Assembly: GCA_964442515.1 (NCBI GenBank) | Contig: CAYUAC010000007.1 | Span: forward strand, 1-30,761 | Length of the DNA stretch: 30,761 bases | Origin: TCS-49 sp964442515 | Lineage (GTDB): Bacteria; Campylobacterota; Campylobacteria; Campylobacterales; Sulfurovaceae | Direction: 5' to 3' | Shown here: positions 7,198 to 14,790 of the stretch, piece after piece | Position numbering within the stretch: the first letter of the stretch is position 1 | Layout of the letters: each line of letters starts with the position of its first letter | Program-made: the position numbers and the translations under genes | Notes under the pieces: model-generated | Told to the model about the DNA's origin: nothing | The model's input: only the letters and a program-made list of their open reading frames with translations | Database searches by the model: none

Positions 7198-8124
7198 ATG
7201 AATGAGCCCCGCATAATCTTAATCCGAACAGATTCTTCAAAGATTATAGGCACGGGTCACGTCATGCGTGATCTGGTGCTTGCTTCCAAATATCCTCATG
7301 CAAAAGTTATTTTTGCAACCCAAAACCTTGACGGAAATATCGACCATGTCATTACCGATAACGGCTATACTCTGCATACACTGCAAAGCAATGCGATAAC
7401 AGAGTTGGATGAAGCGGTAAAACAATATGATGCAGATATGCTTGTAATCGATCATTACGGAATCGGTTATGATTGTGAAAAAACATTCAAGACAAACAAC
7501 CCCGGACTGCTTCTGTTTGTACTGGATGATACCTACCAAAAACATTATTGCGATATCCTGCTCAATCACAATATCTACGCGCAGGTAAGCCGTTATAAAA
7601 CTCTGGTACCCCCGCGGTGCCGGCTGCTTTGCGGACAAGAGCACATGCTGCTGCGAAAAGAGTTTTATAAAGCAAAAGCAGATAAACGCCGTAGTCAAAA
7701 ACTGTTTGTAGCCATGGGCGGCAATGATGTAAATAATTTTACGCCCGCGATCATGGAAGCGTTAAAAGCGCACCGCATAGCTGCCCACGTGGTTACAACT
7801 TCTGCCAACCCCAATCTTGCATTACTGCAAGAAAGCGCCCGTGAAAATAAAGATATCACTTTGCATATCAATTCATCCGATATCGCTTCTGTGATGGCCG
7901 ATTGCGGCGGCGCGGTGGTCAGTGCCAGTACGGTACTGAATGAAGTTGTTTTTATGCATCTTCCTTTTATAGCTTTGCAGACAGCGCATAATCAGCGCTA
8001 CATGGTGTCTTATCTGCGCCAAAACGATCATATGGTCCTTGAGGGGATGGAGCCGGATATGCTACACTTGTATCTTCAAAAACTACAAATGAAAATGGAA
8101 ACAGATGCAGATAGGAAAGAGTGA
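7198..8124 (+). CDS. pseG: UDP-2,4-diacetamido-trideoxy-altropyranose hydrolase
   Basis: PseG removes UDP from UDP-2,4-diacetamido-2,4,6-trideoxy-beta-L-altrose, the fourth of the enzyme steps to CMP-pseudaminic acid, in the cytoplasm. The 308-residue GT-B-like protein has the glycine-rich loop GTGHVMRD (18-25), whose His21 corresponds to the catalytic His of C. jejuni PseG. It also has VIDHYGI, FVLDDTY, VAMGGND and SASTVLNEVVFM. The ATG follows a GGCGGAG ribosome site. It is the first gene after rplS and overlaps pseI by 20 bases. The other pathway genes (pseB, pseC, pseF) are not in the window. Confidence 0.9.
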   Translation: MNEPRIILIRTDSSKIIGTGHVMRDLVLASKYPHAKVIFATQNLDGNIDHVITDNGYTLHTLQSNAITELDEAVKQYDADMLVIDHYGIGYDCEKTFKTNNPGLLLFVLDDTYQKHYCDILLNHNIYAQVSRYKTLVPPRCRLLCGQEHMLLRKEFYKAKADKRRSQKLFVAMGGNDVNNFTPAIMEALKAHRIAAHVVTTSANPNLALLQESARENKDITLHINSSDIASVMADCGGAVVSASTVLNEVVFMHLPFIALQTAHNQRYMVSYLRQNDHMVLEGMEPDMLHLYLQKLQMKMETDADRKE

Positions 8125-9145
8125 CCTTAACCGGCATGTTTACATCATCGCCGAACTCAGCGCCAACCATAACGGCAGTTTGCAAACCGCGCTGCGCAGC
8201 ATTGAAGCGGCCAAAGAGTGCGGGGCCGATGCTGTCAAACTGCAAACGTACACCGCAGATACGATCACGCTTGATTCGCGCAAAAAAGATTTTATGATCG
8301 CAGGGGGCACGCTTTGGGACGGAAAAAGCCTGCATGAACTGTATGAGTGGGCCCACACTCCGTGGCAGTGGCACAAGCAGCTTTTTGCCCACGCGAAAAA
8401 AGTGGGGATCGATATTTTCTCTTCGCCCTTTGACGCAAGTGCCGTTGCTTTTTTGGCACGGTTTGATCCGCCGGCGTATAAGATTGCAAGTTTTGAAGTG
8501 ACCGATTCGGCGCTTGTGTACGAAGTGGCAAAACAGGGCAAACCCGTGATCATTTCTACCGGAATCGCGACAAAATCAGAGATCGCTGAAGCGGTGGATA
8601 TATGCAGAGGCCAAAGCGTAGAACCGGTACTGCTGCAGTGTACCAGCGCATATCCGGCGCCGCCACAAGAGGCCAACCTGCGTACGTTGAAAGATATGGG
8701 CAAAACCTTTGGCGTGACCGTGGGATTTTCAGACCATACCCTTGGCATTACGGCGCCGGTGACGGCGGTGAGCCTTGGCGCCAGGGTCGTTGAGAAGCAT
8801 TTTATCATCGATAAAGCGCAGGGCGGACCTGATGTGAAGTTCAGTCTGGACGTTTCGGAGTTTAAGGCGATGGTTCAAAGCGTGCGGGAGTGTGAAAAGC
8901 TGCTGGGCGAGGTGGTCTATAACGATAAAAGCAAGCCCTCCAGACGTTTTGCGCGCAGTTTATACGTCAGCGCGCCGATAAAAAAGGCAGAACGCTTTAG
9001 CAAAGATAATATCAAAAGCGTGCGTCCGGGGTACGGCCTGCATCCAAGATACCTCGAAGAGATACTCGGCCAAAAAGCAGATAGAGAGTACCAACCCGGG
9101 GACCGGCTGGTGCTGGAGGGAAAAGAAGCGACGTATGAAGCTTGA
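8105..9145 (+). CDS. pseI: Pseudaminic acid synthase
   Basis: PseI condenses the free hexose made by PseG with phosphoenolpyruvate to give pseudaminic acid, a sialic-acid-like nonulosonate used on flagellin or surface polysaccharide. The 346-residue protein has the NeuB-family TIM barrel: YIIAELSANHNGSL near the N terminus, ADAVKLQTYTADTIT, FSSPFD, YKIASFE, ISTGIA, and VGFSDHTLG. EKHFIIDKAQGGPD and a C-terminal SAF antifreeze-like domain (about residues 285-346) follow. The SANHNGS and KLQTYTAD variants favour PseI over NeuB or LegI. It overlaps pseG and the next gene, consistent with one operon. Confidence 0.9.
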   Translation: MQIGKSDLNRHVYIIAELSANHNGSLQTALRSIEAAKECGADAVKLQTYTADTITLDSRKKDFMIAGGTLWDGKSLHELYEWAHTPWQWHKQLFAHAKKVGIDIFSSPFDASAVAFLARFDPPAYKIASFEVTDSALVYEVAKQGKPVIISTGIATKSEIAEAVDICRGQSVEPVLLQCTSAYPAPPQEANLRTLKDMGKTFGVTVGFSDHTLGITAPVTAVSLGARVVEKHFIIDKAQGGPDVKFSLDVSEFKAMVQSVRECEKLLGEVVYNDKSKPSRRFARSLYVSAPIKKAERFSKDNIKSVRPGYGLHPRYLEEILGQKADREYQPGDRLVLEGKEATYEA

Positions 9146-9680
9146 ACTGATCAATTACACACGCCTTGATGCAGATACGCATCAACAGGTGCTTGCGCTG
9201 AGAAACAATGAAACGATACAGCAGCATATGGCAACGCAGCAGCAGATAGATATAAACGCGCACCGGCAATTTGTCGATATGCTGCCAAAACAACAAGACA
9301 GGCTGTACATGGCGGTTTTTGCAGGCGGTGCGTTTATCGGCGGCGTTTCGGCTGTGCATATGAAGCAGAAACAGTGCCTGTGGGGTGTGTTTTTTGACCA
9401 AAACGCAAACGTTGTTGCCAAATCGGCTGCGGTGTACGTGTTTTTGCGCTACCTGTTTGAACAAAAACAGATGACAAGGATTGTTGCAGAGGTGAAAGCA
9501 GGCAATGAAAACGCGCTTTCGTTTAACCAAAGCCTGGGGTTTGAACAGGTTTCAGACAAAAACGATGTAAGTGGAAAATATCTGGTACTGGAGTTGGCCA
9601 AGCAGAAGTTTTTGGGCAACAGACAGATAAAATCGCTGCAAAAACGGGTGAAAAAATATGAAATCAGGATCAAGGAATAG
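9135..9680 (+). CDS. pseH: GNAT acetyltransferase, PseH-like
   Basis: PseH N-acetylates the 4-amino group of the UDP-altrosamine intermediate with acetyl-CoA, just before PseG acts. The 181-residue protein begins with the usual PseH-like pattern NYTRLDADTHQQVLALRNNE. The GNAT features VAEVKAGNENALSFNQSLGFE, including the acetyl-CoA-binding helix and the closing NxxSLGF segment, are clear. The gene overlaps pseI by 11 bases, which supports the role. The family assignment is secure; the exact substrate is inferred from context. Confidence 0.8.
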   Translation: MKLELINYTRLDADTHQQVLALRNNETIQQHMATQQQIDINAHRQFVDMLPKQQDRLYMAVFAGGAFIGGVSAVHMKQKQCLWGVFFDQNANVVAKSAAVYVFLRYLFEQKQMTRIVAEVKAGNENALSFNQSLGFEQVSDKNDVSGKYLVLELAKQKFLGNRQIKSLQKRVKKYEIRIKE

Positions 9681-9681
9681 T

Positions 9682-9972
9682 ATGCATAAGCAGGTTGAAG
9701 CCGTAATCATTACAACGCTCAAAGAGTTAAATGAAGAGTTGGAAAAAGAAGCGCTTGCAAACCCTACCGCCGATACCAGGCTCTTTGGCGGCAGGGGCGC
9801 GCTGGATTCTTTGGCGCTGGTGTCGTTTGTGACGGATTTGGAAGACGCGATCGATGAAGCTTTTGACAAAGAGGTGGTACTGGCTGATGAAAAAGCGATG
9901 AGCCAGAAAACGTCCCCGTTTCGAAGCGTGCGAACGCTGAATGAATATATCGTAAAGCTTTTGGATGCGTAA
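9682..9972 (+). CDS. Acyl carrier protein
   Basis: This 96-residue acidic protein is an acyl carrier protein. Ser43 in GRGALDSLALV is the site for the 4'-phosphopantetheine arm, which carries an acyl group as a thioester. The chosen ATG at 9682 lies 5 bases after AAGGA; the frame is open further upstream inside pseH. It is longer and less acidic than housekeeping AcpP and sits away from fatty-acid genes, so a dedicated carrier is likely. It overlaps the following SDR by 8 bases, and an acyl-adenylate ligase lies farther on. The three probably work together on an acyl substituent of the glycan. Confidence 0.85.
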   Translation: MHKQVEAVIITTLKELNEELEKEALANPTADTRLFGGRGALDSLALVSFVTDLEDAIDEAFDKEVVLADEKAMSQKTSPFRSVRTLNEYIVKLLDA

Positions 9973-10663
9973 CGTCTTTATTGTCACCGGATCGCGCAAA
10001 GGCCTTGGCAGAGCGCTTTGTGAGTATTATCTTGAAAAAGGCCACATCGTCGCCGGATGCAGCCGGGGCGAAGGCGGGATTGAACATGAAAATTACCGTC
10101 ATTTTTGTCTGGATGTAAGTGATGAAAAGGCGGTGGTCGCGATGGTGCGCGCGGTGAAAAAAGAGTTTGGCCGCATCGACGTGCTTGTCAACAACGCCGG
10201 TATCGCTTCGATGAACCACCTACTAACTACTTCCAAAGAAAGTGTAGACAGTGTCTTTGCCACAAACTTTACCGGAAGCTTTCTTTTTCTCAGGGAGTGT
10301 GCCAAGGCGATGCGTAAAAACAAAAGTGCTGGTATCGTCAACTACTCCACCGTGGCTACGGCGCTGAATCTGGAAGGCGAGGCGGTCTATGCCGCCAGCA
10401 AAGCAGCTATAGAGAGCCTGACCAAGACAGCAGCCAAAGAACTGGCGCCCTATGGGATCCGCGTTAACGCAGTGGGCCCCACGCCTATTGATACCGACCT
10501 TATAAAAAGCGTGCCAAAACAAAAGATTGAGCAGCTCATTGAAAAACAAACGATCAAACGGCTCGGGCGGTTTGAGGATGTAGCAAATGCAGTGGACTTT
10601 TTTATCGATGCCAAAAGCGGTTTTGTAACAGGGCAGGTGCTGTATCTTGGCGGGGTGAATTAG
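9965..10663 (+). CDS. SDR-family reductase, 3-oxoacyl-ACP reductase-like
   Basis: The 232-residue protein is a classical short-chain dehydrogenase/reductase. It has the dinucleotide loop TGSRKGLG (8-15), NNAG (76-79), the catalytic Ser near 128, and YxxxK as YAASK (Tyr142, Lys146). The Arg after TGS favours NADPH. The C terminus ends FVTGQVLYLGGVN, typical of FabG-like enzymes. Its overlap with the acyl carrier protein gene suggests that it reduces a 3-oxoacyl group carried on that protein, for instance to a 3-hydroxyacyl group. A sugar or other alcohol substrate cannot be excluded. The next ligase gene is separated from it by an inserted toxin-antitoxin pair. Confidence 0.82.
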   Translation: MRNVFIVTGSRKGLGRALCEYYLEKGHIVAGCSRGEGGIEHENYRHFCLDVSDEKAVVAMVRAVKKEFGRIDVLVNNAGIASMNHLLTTSKESVDSVFATNFTGSFLFLRECAKAMRKNKSAGIVNYSTVATALNLEGEAVYAASKAAIESLTKTAAKELAPYGIRVNAVGPTPIDTDLIKSVPKQKIEQLIEKQTIKRLGRFEDVANAVDFFIDAKSGFVTGQVLYLGGVN

Positions 10664-10689
10664 GTATAATAGATAAAAAAGGAGCTTGA
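10661..10689 (+). promoter_or_regulatory. Promoter -10 box and ribosome site of the MazF-type pair
   Basis: TATAAT at 10665-10670 lies only a few bases after the SDR stop and 20 bases before the antitoxin ATG. AAAAAAGGAG then provides a strong ribosome site. No clear -35 box is visible, as is usual in this phylum. It suggests separate expression of the toxin-antitoxin pair, although the short distance would give a very short leader. Confidence 0.45.
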
Positions 10690-10899
10690 ATGCATACGAT
10701 AAAACTGCAAGTGGGGGATGAGAGTTATGAGCATATTATGTACCTGCTGCACAATTTAAAAATCGATGATTTAAAAATCCTTAATGATTCAAAAGAACTG
10801 TCACAAGAAAAAGATAATGAAATCGTAGCTTTCTCAAACCACAGTGCACAGCTGGTTGAAGAGTGGCAGGATGCAAGTGAGGATGAAATATGGAAGTAA
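10690..10899 (+). CDS. Putative antitoxin of a MazF/PemK-type pair
   Basis: The 69-residue acidic protein begins MHTIKLQVGDESYEHIMYLL and ends in a Glu/Asp-rich tail (EEWQDASEDEIWK). I recognise no DNA-binding motif. Its size, the 10-base overlap with a PemK-like gene, and the strong ribosome site fit an antitoxin. The acidic C-terminal tail could be the part that binds the toxin, as in other MazE-like proteins. The role is inferred from its position; codon use is more A+T-rich than in the flanking acyl genes. Confidence 0.7.
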   Translation: MHTIKLQVGDESYEHIMYLLHNLKIDDLKILNDSKELSQEKDNEIVAFSNHSAQLVEEWQDASEDEIWK

Positions 10900-11231
10900 G
10901 AAAGGGTGAAGTTGTGCTTTGCAGGTTTTATTTCAGTGATTTAAAAGCAGCCAAAAATCGTCCGGTACTGGTACTTAAAGATAACCTGCCTTTTAATGAC
11001 TTTGTAGGGATTCCTATAAGCAGCAAGGTCAGTAAAAGGCAGCAGGATGAAGTGCTGATCCATAACCATGATTTTGAGCTGGGTGGATTGCCTGCTTTAT
11101 CCAAACTGATGGTTCGAAAAACATTTGTCGTATCAAAAACTGTGATACAAAAAAAATACGGAATTGTATCAACGGTGTGTTTTAAGAAATTTCATCAATA
11201 TTTTTGTGATTATTTTGAATGCGGAAAGTAG
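10890..11231 (+). CDS. MazF/PemK-family endoribonuclease toxin
   Basis: The 113-residue protein has the PemK/MazF pattern: KGEVVLCRFYFSDLKAAKNRPVLVL at the N terminus, then FVGIPISSKVS, and the hydrophobic SKLMVRKTFVVSKTVI strand. Such proteins are usually sequence-specific mRNA interferases. In the N-terminal loop the family's Asp-x-x-x-x-x-x-x-RP pattern is kept (DLKAAKNRP). It overlaps the antitoxin by 10 bases and ends 3 bases before the acyl-adenylate ligase ATG. The insertion therefore sits precisely between genes without destroying the operon. Confidence 0.8.
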   Translation: MEVRKGEVVLCRFYFSDLKAAKNRPVLVLKDNLPFNDFVGIPISSKVSKRQQDEVLIHNHDFELGGLPALSKLMVRKTFVVSKTVIQKKYGIVSTVCFKKFHQYFCDYFECGK

Positions 11232-11234
11232 CGG

Positions 11235-12566
11235 ATGCACTGGCTTTTAGAAAAATTTTCCACCTTTGGTGATAAGATCGCCGTCATAGATCAAGGCCGA
11301 GGCTACACCTATGCCCAGCTTCTGGCGCGTATTGAGACGTTTAGAATGCTTTTGCAAAAAAAGAAGGTACAAAGCGGCGAAGTCGTCGGTCTTATCGGAG
11401 AGTACGGTTTTGAAAATATCGCGCTGCTGCTGGCTTTGGCGGCAAATAAAAATATTATCGTGCCCATTACCCCCATGCCGGAAGAGGAAATAGATGAGCG
11501 GATAGAGGAAGCCTACGTCGACGTGGTGGCAGAGTATGAGCAAAGTCTGCATCTTAAACGCTGTGATCACGGCCGAAAGCATACGATGATCAACGATTTA
11601 AGGCAAAAGCACGCAAGCGGGCTGATACTGTTTTCAAGCGGCAGTACGGGGCGGCCAAAGGCGATGATCCATGATTTTGACACGTTTGTGGCCCATTACA
11701 AAAACAGGCGGCCAAAAAAGATAAATATGCTTTTGTTTTTGATGTTTGACCATATCGGCGGGCTCAACAGTCTGCTGAGCACTCTGAGTATGGGCGCAGC
11801 CGGTGTGATCACTAAAAAAAGAGAGGTCGGTGCGGTGTGCGCGCTGATTGAAACACACAGGATCAAGGTCCTGCCAGCAAGTCCTACGTTTTTAAACCTG
11901 CTGTTGATGTCTGATGCTGTGAAGGCATATGATCTAAGCAGTCTTCGGATGATAACTTATGGCACTGAAGCGATGCCAGAAAGCCTTTTGAAGCGGTTGA
12001 AAAAAAGGTTTCCTAAGGTTAAATTCCTACAAACCTTTGGCACCAGCGAAACCGGGATCGCGGCGACTGAGTCTAAGGCATCGGATTCAACCTATATGAA
12101 AATCGGTGATAACGATTTGGAGTATAAAACAGTCGACGGGGAACTGTGGCTCAAGAGCAAAACACAGATCCTTGGATACCTGAACGCTTCGATGGAGAGC
12201 TTTGAAAACGGGTGGTTTAAAACGGGCGATCTGGTTGAAGAGTTGGAAGACGGGTATCTTAAAATCATCGGCAGAAGCAGGGATGTGATCAACGTCGGGG
12301 GGCAAAAGGTGCTGCCGGGCGAGGTGGAGTCGGCTATTTTGGAGCTGCCCGAGTTTAGCGATGTTTTGGTAAGCGGGGAAAAAAACGCGATCACCGGGCA
12401 GAGCGTGACGGCAAAAGTGGTGAGTAAGGACGTAAGCAATAAAGAGGCAAAGCGGTTGATCAGGGGACATTTGAAAGCAAAGCTTGAGGAATATAAGGTT
12501 CCGACAAAAGTGAAAGTGGTGGAAAATCTGGGGTATAGCAGCCGGTTTAAGAAGGTGAGAGGATAG
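11235..12566 (+). CDS. AMP-dependent acyl-adenylate synthetase/ligase
   Basis: This 443-residue ANL-superfamily enzyme activates a carboxylic acid as acyl-AMP and passes it to CoA or an acyl carrier protein. Visible motifs are the P-loop LILFSSGSTGRPKA (about 130-143), YGTEAMPES, QTFGTSETG, GWFKTGDL, and the hinge-region IGRSRDVINVGGQKVLPGEVE. The usual C-terminal catalytic Lys segment (PxTxxGKxxR) is replaced by SSRFKKVRG; a Lys is present but in an unusual context. It is shorter than most acyl-CoA ligases (500 or more residues). With the acyl carrier protein and SDR it may load a specific acyl group for glycan modification. Confidence 0.85.
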   Translation: MHWLLEKFSTFGDKIAVIDQGRGYTYAQLLARIETFRMLLQKKKVQSGEVVGLIGEYGFENIALLLALAANKNIIVPITPMPEEEIDERIEEAYVDVVAEYEQSLHLKRCDHGRKHTMINDLRQKHASGLILFSSGSTGRPKAMIHDFDTFVAHYKNRRPKKINMLLFLMFDHIGGLNSLLSTLSMGAAGVITKKREVGAVCALIETHRIKVLPASPTFLNLLLMSDAVKAYDLSSLRMITYGTEAMPESLLKRLKKRFPKVKFLQTFGTSETGIAATESKASDSTYMKIGDNDLEYKTVDGELWLKSKTQILGYLNASMESFENGWFKTGDLVEELEDGYLKIIGRSRDVINVGGQKVLPGEVESAILELPEFSDVLVSGEKNAITGQSVTAKVVSKDVSNKEAKRLIRGHLKAKLEEYKVPTKVKVVENLGYSSRFKKVRG

Positions 12567-12567
12567 T

Positions 12568-12626
12568 TTGACACTAATTATACTAAAAGGTATAATAGTT
12601 CTTGCTATAATAGCAAAGGGTATAAT
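12568..12626 (+). promoter_or_regulatory. Consensus promoter with three TATAAT boxes at 15-bp spacing
   Basis: TTGACA at 12568-12573 is followed after exactly 17 bases by TATAAT at 12591-12596, a full consensus sigma-70 promoter. TATAAT recurs at 12606-12611 and 12621-12626, so the three boxes are 15 bp apart. AAAGGG (12615-12620) is the ribosome site, and the last TATAAT touches the ATG at 12627. A strong -35 box is unusual in this phylum, which suggests that the downstream genes are recent arrivals with their own strong promoter. Confidence 0.75.
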
Positions 12627-13748
12627 ATGAAAAATGCGGTGAATCCTTTTTATTACGGAAATGAGGTGTATGCACAGGATTTTTGCAATAGAGTTGTTGA
12701 GTTAGATGAATTGCACACCGATGTTACAAATGGAATAAATGTATTGTTGTATGCCCCAAGGCGATTTGGAAAAACATCTCTGCTGAAAAAGTTTAAAACC
12801 CAGATAGAAGATGATAAAACAGTCGTTGTTTTTTTTGATATATTCAGTGTTTCAAGTGTAGATGAGTTTATCCAAAAATATTTTCACCTCATGGCATCAA
12901 GTTTTGAAAGCACGTCACAAAAAATCATAGAACTGTTTAAAGATGTATTGCACATTCGTCCAAATATCTCTATGGATATATCAAACGGTTCTCAAATTCA
13001 ATACTCTCTTACATTTACAAAAAAGCAGCAAGATGTCACACTTGAAGAGGTACTCAATCTACCGTTTTTATATGCCAAAAAGTTGAATAAAAAAGTAGTT
13101 GTCATTTTTGATGAATTTCAAGAAATACAGCAGTTGGCTATAGAAAAAAAACTTCGAAGCGTCATTCAAAAGCACGGCAGAGAGGTATCGTATATTTTTA
13201 GCGGCAGTAAAAAATCTATACTTTTTGCGATGTTTGAAGATAAAAACAGAGCTTTTTACAAATCGGTTAAACATTTTCACATCGGCGAGATAGCATTGCA
13301 TGAGTGGAGTGTTTTTGCAGCAAAGAAGTTTGAGAAAACAGGCAAAATAATCACAGATGATTTTATAAAACGAATTTTTGACATCACTGAAGGGTTTCCC
13401 TACTACACGCAACAAATGTTTTATTTTGTTTGGCAGATGACGAATGAAAAGGTGACAAGTCAGACAGTTGATCAGGCACTGGAGTTGATGTATGAAAGAG
13501 AGTATGATATTTATACGTTTATTTGGAGTGATTTGACCCCAAATCAGAAAAAAACTCTCAAATATATTGTTTACAGTGGAGGTGAAAATATTTATAATGC
13601 AGATTCTTTGAATGAATTCAGTTTGACTGCAAGTACGGTAAAAAGTACGGTAGACGCACTTATAAAAAAAGATATCTGCGATAGAAAAAGTGACAGGGTG
13701 TACATAGTCGATCCTTTTATGCGCTACTGGATAAAAAGGCTAGGATAA
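12627..13748 (+). CDS. AAA-type ATPase of the archaeal-ATPase (ATPase_2) family
   Basis: The 373-residue protein begins with the NPFYYG segment typical of this family. The Walker A loop APRRFGKTSLL lies at about 43-53, and Walker B reads KVVVIFDEFQEI with Asp162/Glu163. FSGSKKSIL near residue 195 may be the sensor region. The C-terminal part (about 300-373) contains a predicted winged-helix-like stretch ending VDPFMRYWIKRLG. Members are STAND-like ATPases of mostly unknown role, often on mobile or accessory DNA. The gene has its own strong promoter and lies one base before the next gene. It is A+T-rich compared with the pse genes. Function is not known; a link to defence or regulation is speculative. 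Confidence 0.8.
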   Translation: MKNAVNPFYYGNEVYAQDFCNRVVELDELHTDVTNGINVLLYAPRRFGKTSLLKKFKTQIEDDKTVVVFFDIFSVSSVDEFIQKYFHLMASSFESTSQKIIELFKDVLHIRPNISMDISNGSQIQYSLTFTKKQQDVTLEEVLNLPFLYAKKLNKKVVVIFDEFQEIQQLAIEKKLRSVIQKHGREVSYIFSGSKKSILFAMFEDKNRAFYKSVKHFHIGEIALHEWSVFAAKKFEKTGKIITDDFIKRIFDITEGFPYYTQQMFYFVWQMTNEKVTSQTVDQALELMYEREYDIYTFIWSDLTPNQKKTLKYIVYSGGENIYNADSLNEFSLTASTVKSTVDALIKKDICDRKSDRVYIVDPFMRYWIKRLG

Positions 13749-13749
13749 G

Positions 13750-14790
13750 ATGCTGTATATGAACGAATCGCACCGTATAGAATATAAGCAAAAACTCACC
13801 GGCTCTTTGGAAAAAGAGGTAGTAGCTTTTTTAAACGCAAATGAGGGCGGCGTTGTTTATATAGGGGTTGATAAAAGCGGTAAGGTTTGTGGCGTCGATG
13901 ATGCTGATGAGGTTCAGTTAAAGATAAAAGACAAACTGAAACACAATATTTCTCCCTCTTGTCTTGGCCTTTTTGAAGTTATACTAGAACAGTTTGAAAA
14001 TAAAAATATTATCAAAATAATTGTCGCAAGCGGCAGGGAAACACCTTTTACAGAGGATGGGCATTATAATTATGTAGCATATCTTTTGGCCGATAACAAT
14101 GGAACCTCTATTAAAGTGGCAAAATATGCAGGTACAGACAAGGTAGATTTGATAGAAAATAATGAGTACGGTTATTGCTCTCTTATAAAAGCAACCCATA
14201 AAGTGCTTGATAAACTGGATGTGGAAAATAAAACAGCGGCAAAAATAACTTATAAGCAAAGGTTGGAACAACCGCTTTGGAATAAAGTCGCTCTTCGGGA
14301 AGCGGTGATAAACGCTATAGTGCATAATGACTATACTACAGAAATTCCTCCCGTTTTTGAGATATACAGTGATAGAATAGAGATCACCTCCAGTGGAGGG
14401 TTCTCTAGTATAAAAAATAAAGATGATTTTTTTGAAGGGTATTCCAAACGGATCAACAGAGAACTCATGAGGATCTATAAAGATTTAGAGATGGTAGAAC
14501 ACTTAGGATCTGGATTAGATAGAATTTTAAAAGCCTATGATAAAGAGAGTTTTAACATATCGCGAAATTTTATGAAAAATATTTTTTATAAAATTGATGG
14601 CGGAGTAAATGGCGGAGTAAATGAACTATTACAATACATTGAAAAAAAACCTGGTTTAAAAGCAAATGAGATGAGTGAAAATTTACATATACCGCTTCGC
14701 ACAGTCCAAAGATGGCTCAAGCAGCTCAAAGATGAAGAAACAATCGAGTTTAAAGGGGCACCGAAAACAGGGGGATATTTTGCAAAGTAA
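13750..14790 (+). CDS. AlbA_2/Schlafen-type ATP-binding putative regulator
   Basis: The 346-residue protein starts with the AlbA_2 (divergent AAA-4, Schlafen-like) domain: ESHRIEYKQKL, followed by EVVAFLNANEGGVVYIGVD. The middle carries REAVINAIVHNDY and HLGSGLDRILKAY, typical of the C-terminal ATPase-like region of these proteins. A GGVNGGVN linker joins it to a C-terminal winged helix (LLQYIEKKPGLKANEMSENL, then LRTVQRWLKQLKDEE). The ATG at 13750 follows AGGA; a second ATG lies at 13759. It overlaps the cytidylyltransferase gene by 11 bases, so it is linked to the glycan genes. It is probably a nucleic-acid-binding regulator; the target is unknown. Confidence 0.82.
   Translation: MLYMNESHRIEYKQKLTGSLEKEVVAFLNANEGGVVYIGVDKSGKVCGVDDADEVQLKIKDKLKHNISPSCLGLFEVILEQFENKNIIKIIVASGRETPFTEDGHYNYVAYLLADNNGTSIKVAKYAGTDKVDLIENNEYGYCSLIKATHKVLDKLDVENKTAAKITYKQRLEQPLWNKVALREAVINAIVHNDYTTEIPPVFEIYSDRIEITSSGGFSSIKNKDDFFEGYSKRINRELMRIYKDLEMVEHLGSGLDRILKAYDKESFNISRNFMKNIFYKIDGGVNGGVNELLQYIEKKPGLKANEMSENLHIPLRTVQRWLKQLKDEETIEFKGAPKTGGYFAK
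14599..14622 (+). repeat. Tandem 12-bp repeat encoding a GGVN linker
   Basis: GGCGGAGTAAAT occurs twice in direct succession (14599-14610 and 14611-14622) and encodes GGVNGGVN between the ATPase-like region and the winged helix. The unit is in frame, so changes in copy number would change linker length only. Confidence 0.9.

Noticed and set aside
12591..12626. CRISPR-like or iteron array from the 15-bp spaced TATAAT boxes
   Set aside because: Only three copies, the shared core is 6-8 bases, and the position fits a promoter region.
14675..14780. Longer N terminus for the cytidylyltransferase
   Set aside because: The extra residues lie within the preceding gene's winged-helix region and are absent from TagD proteins; TTG 14780 has a strong ribosome site.
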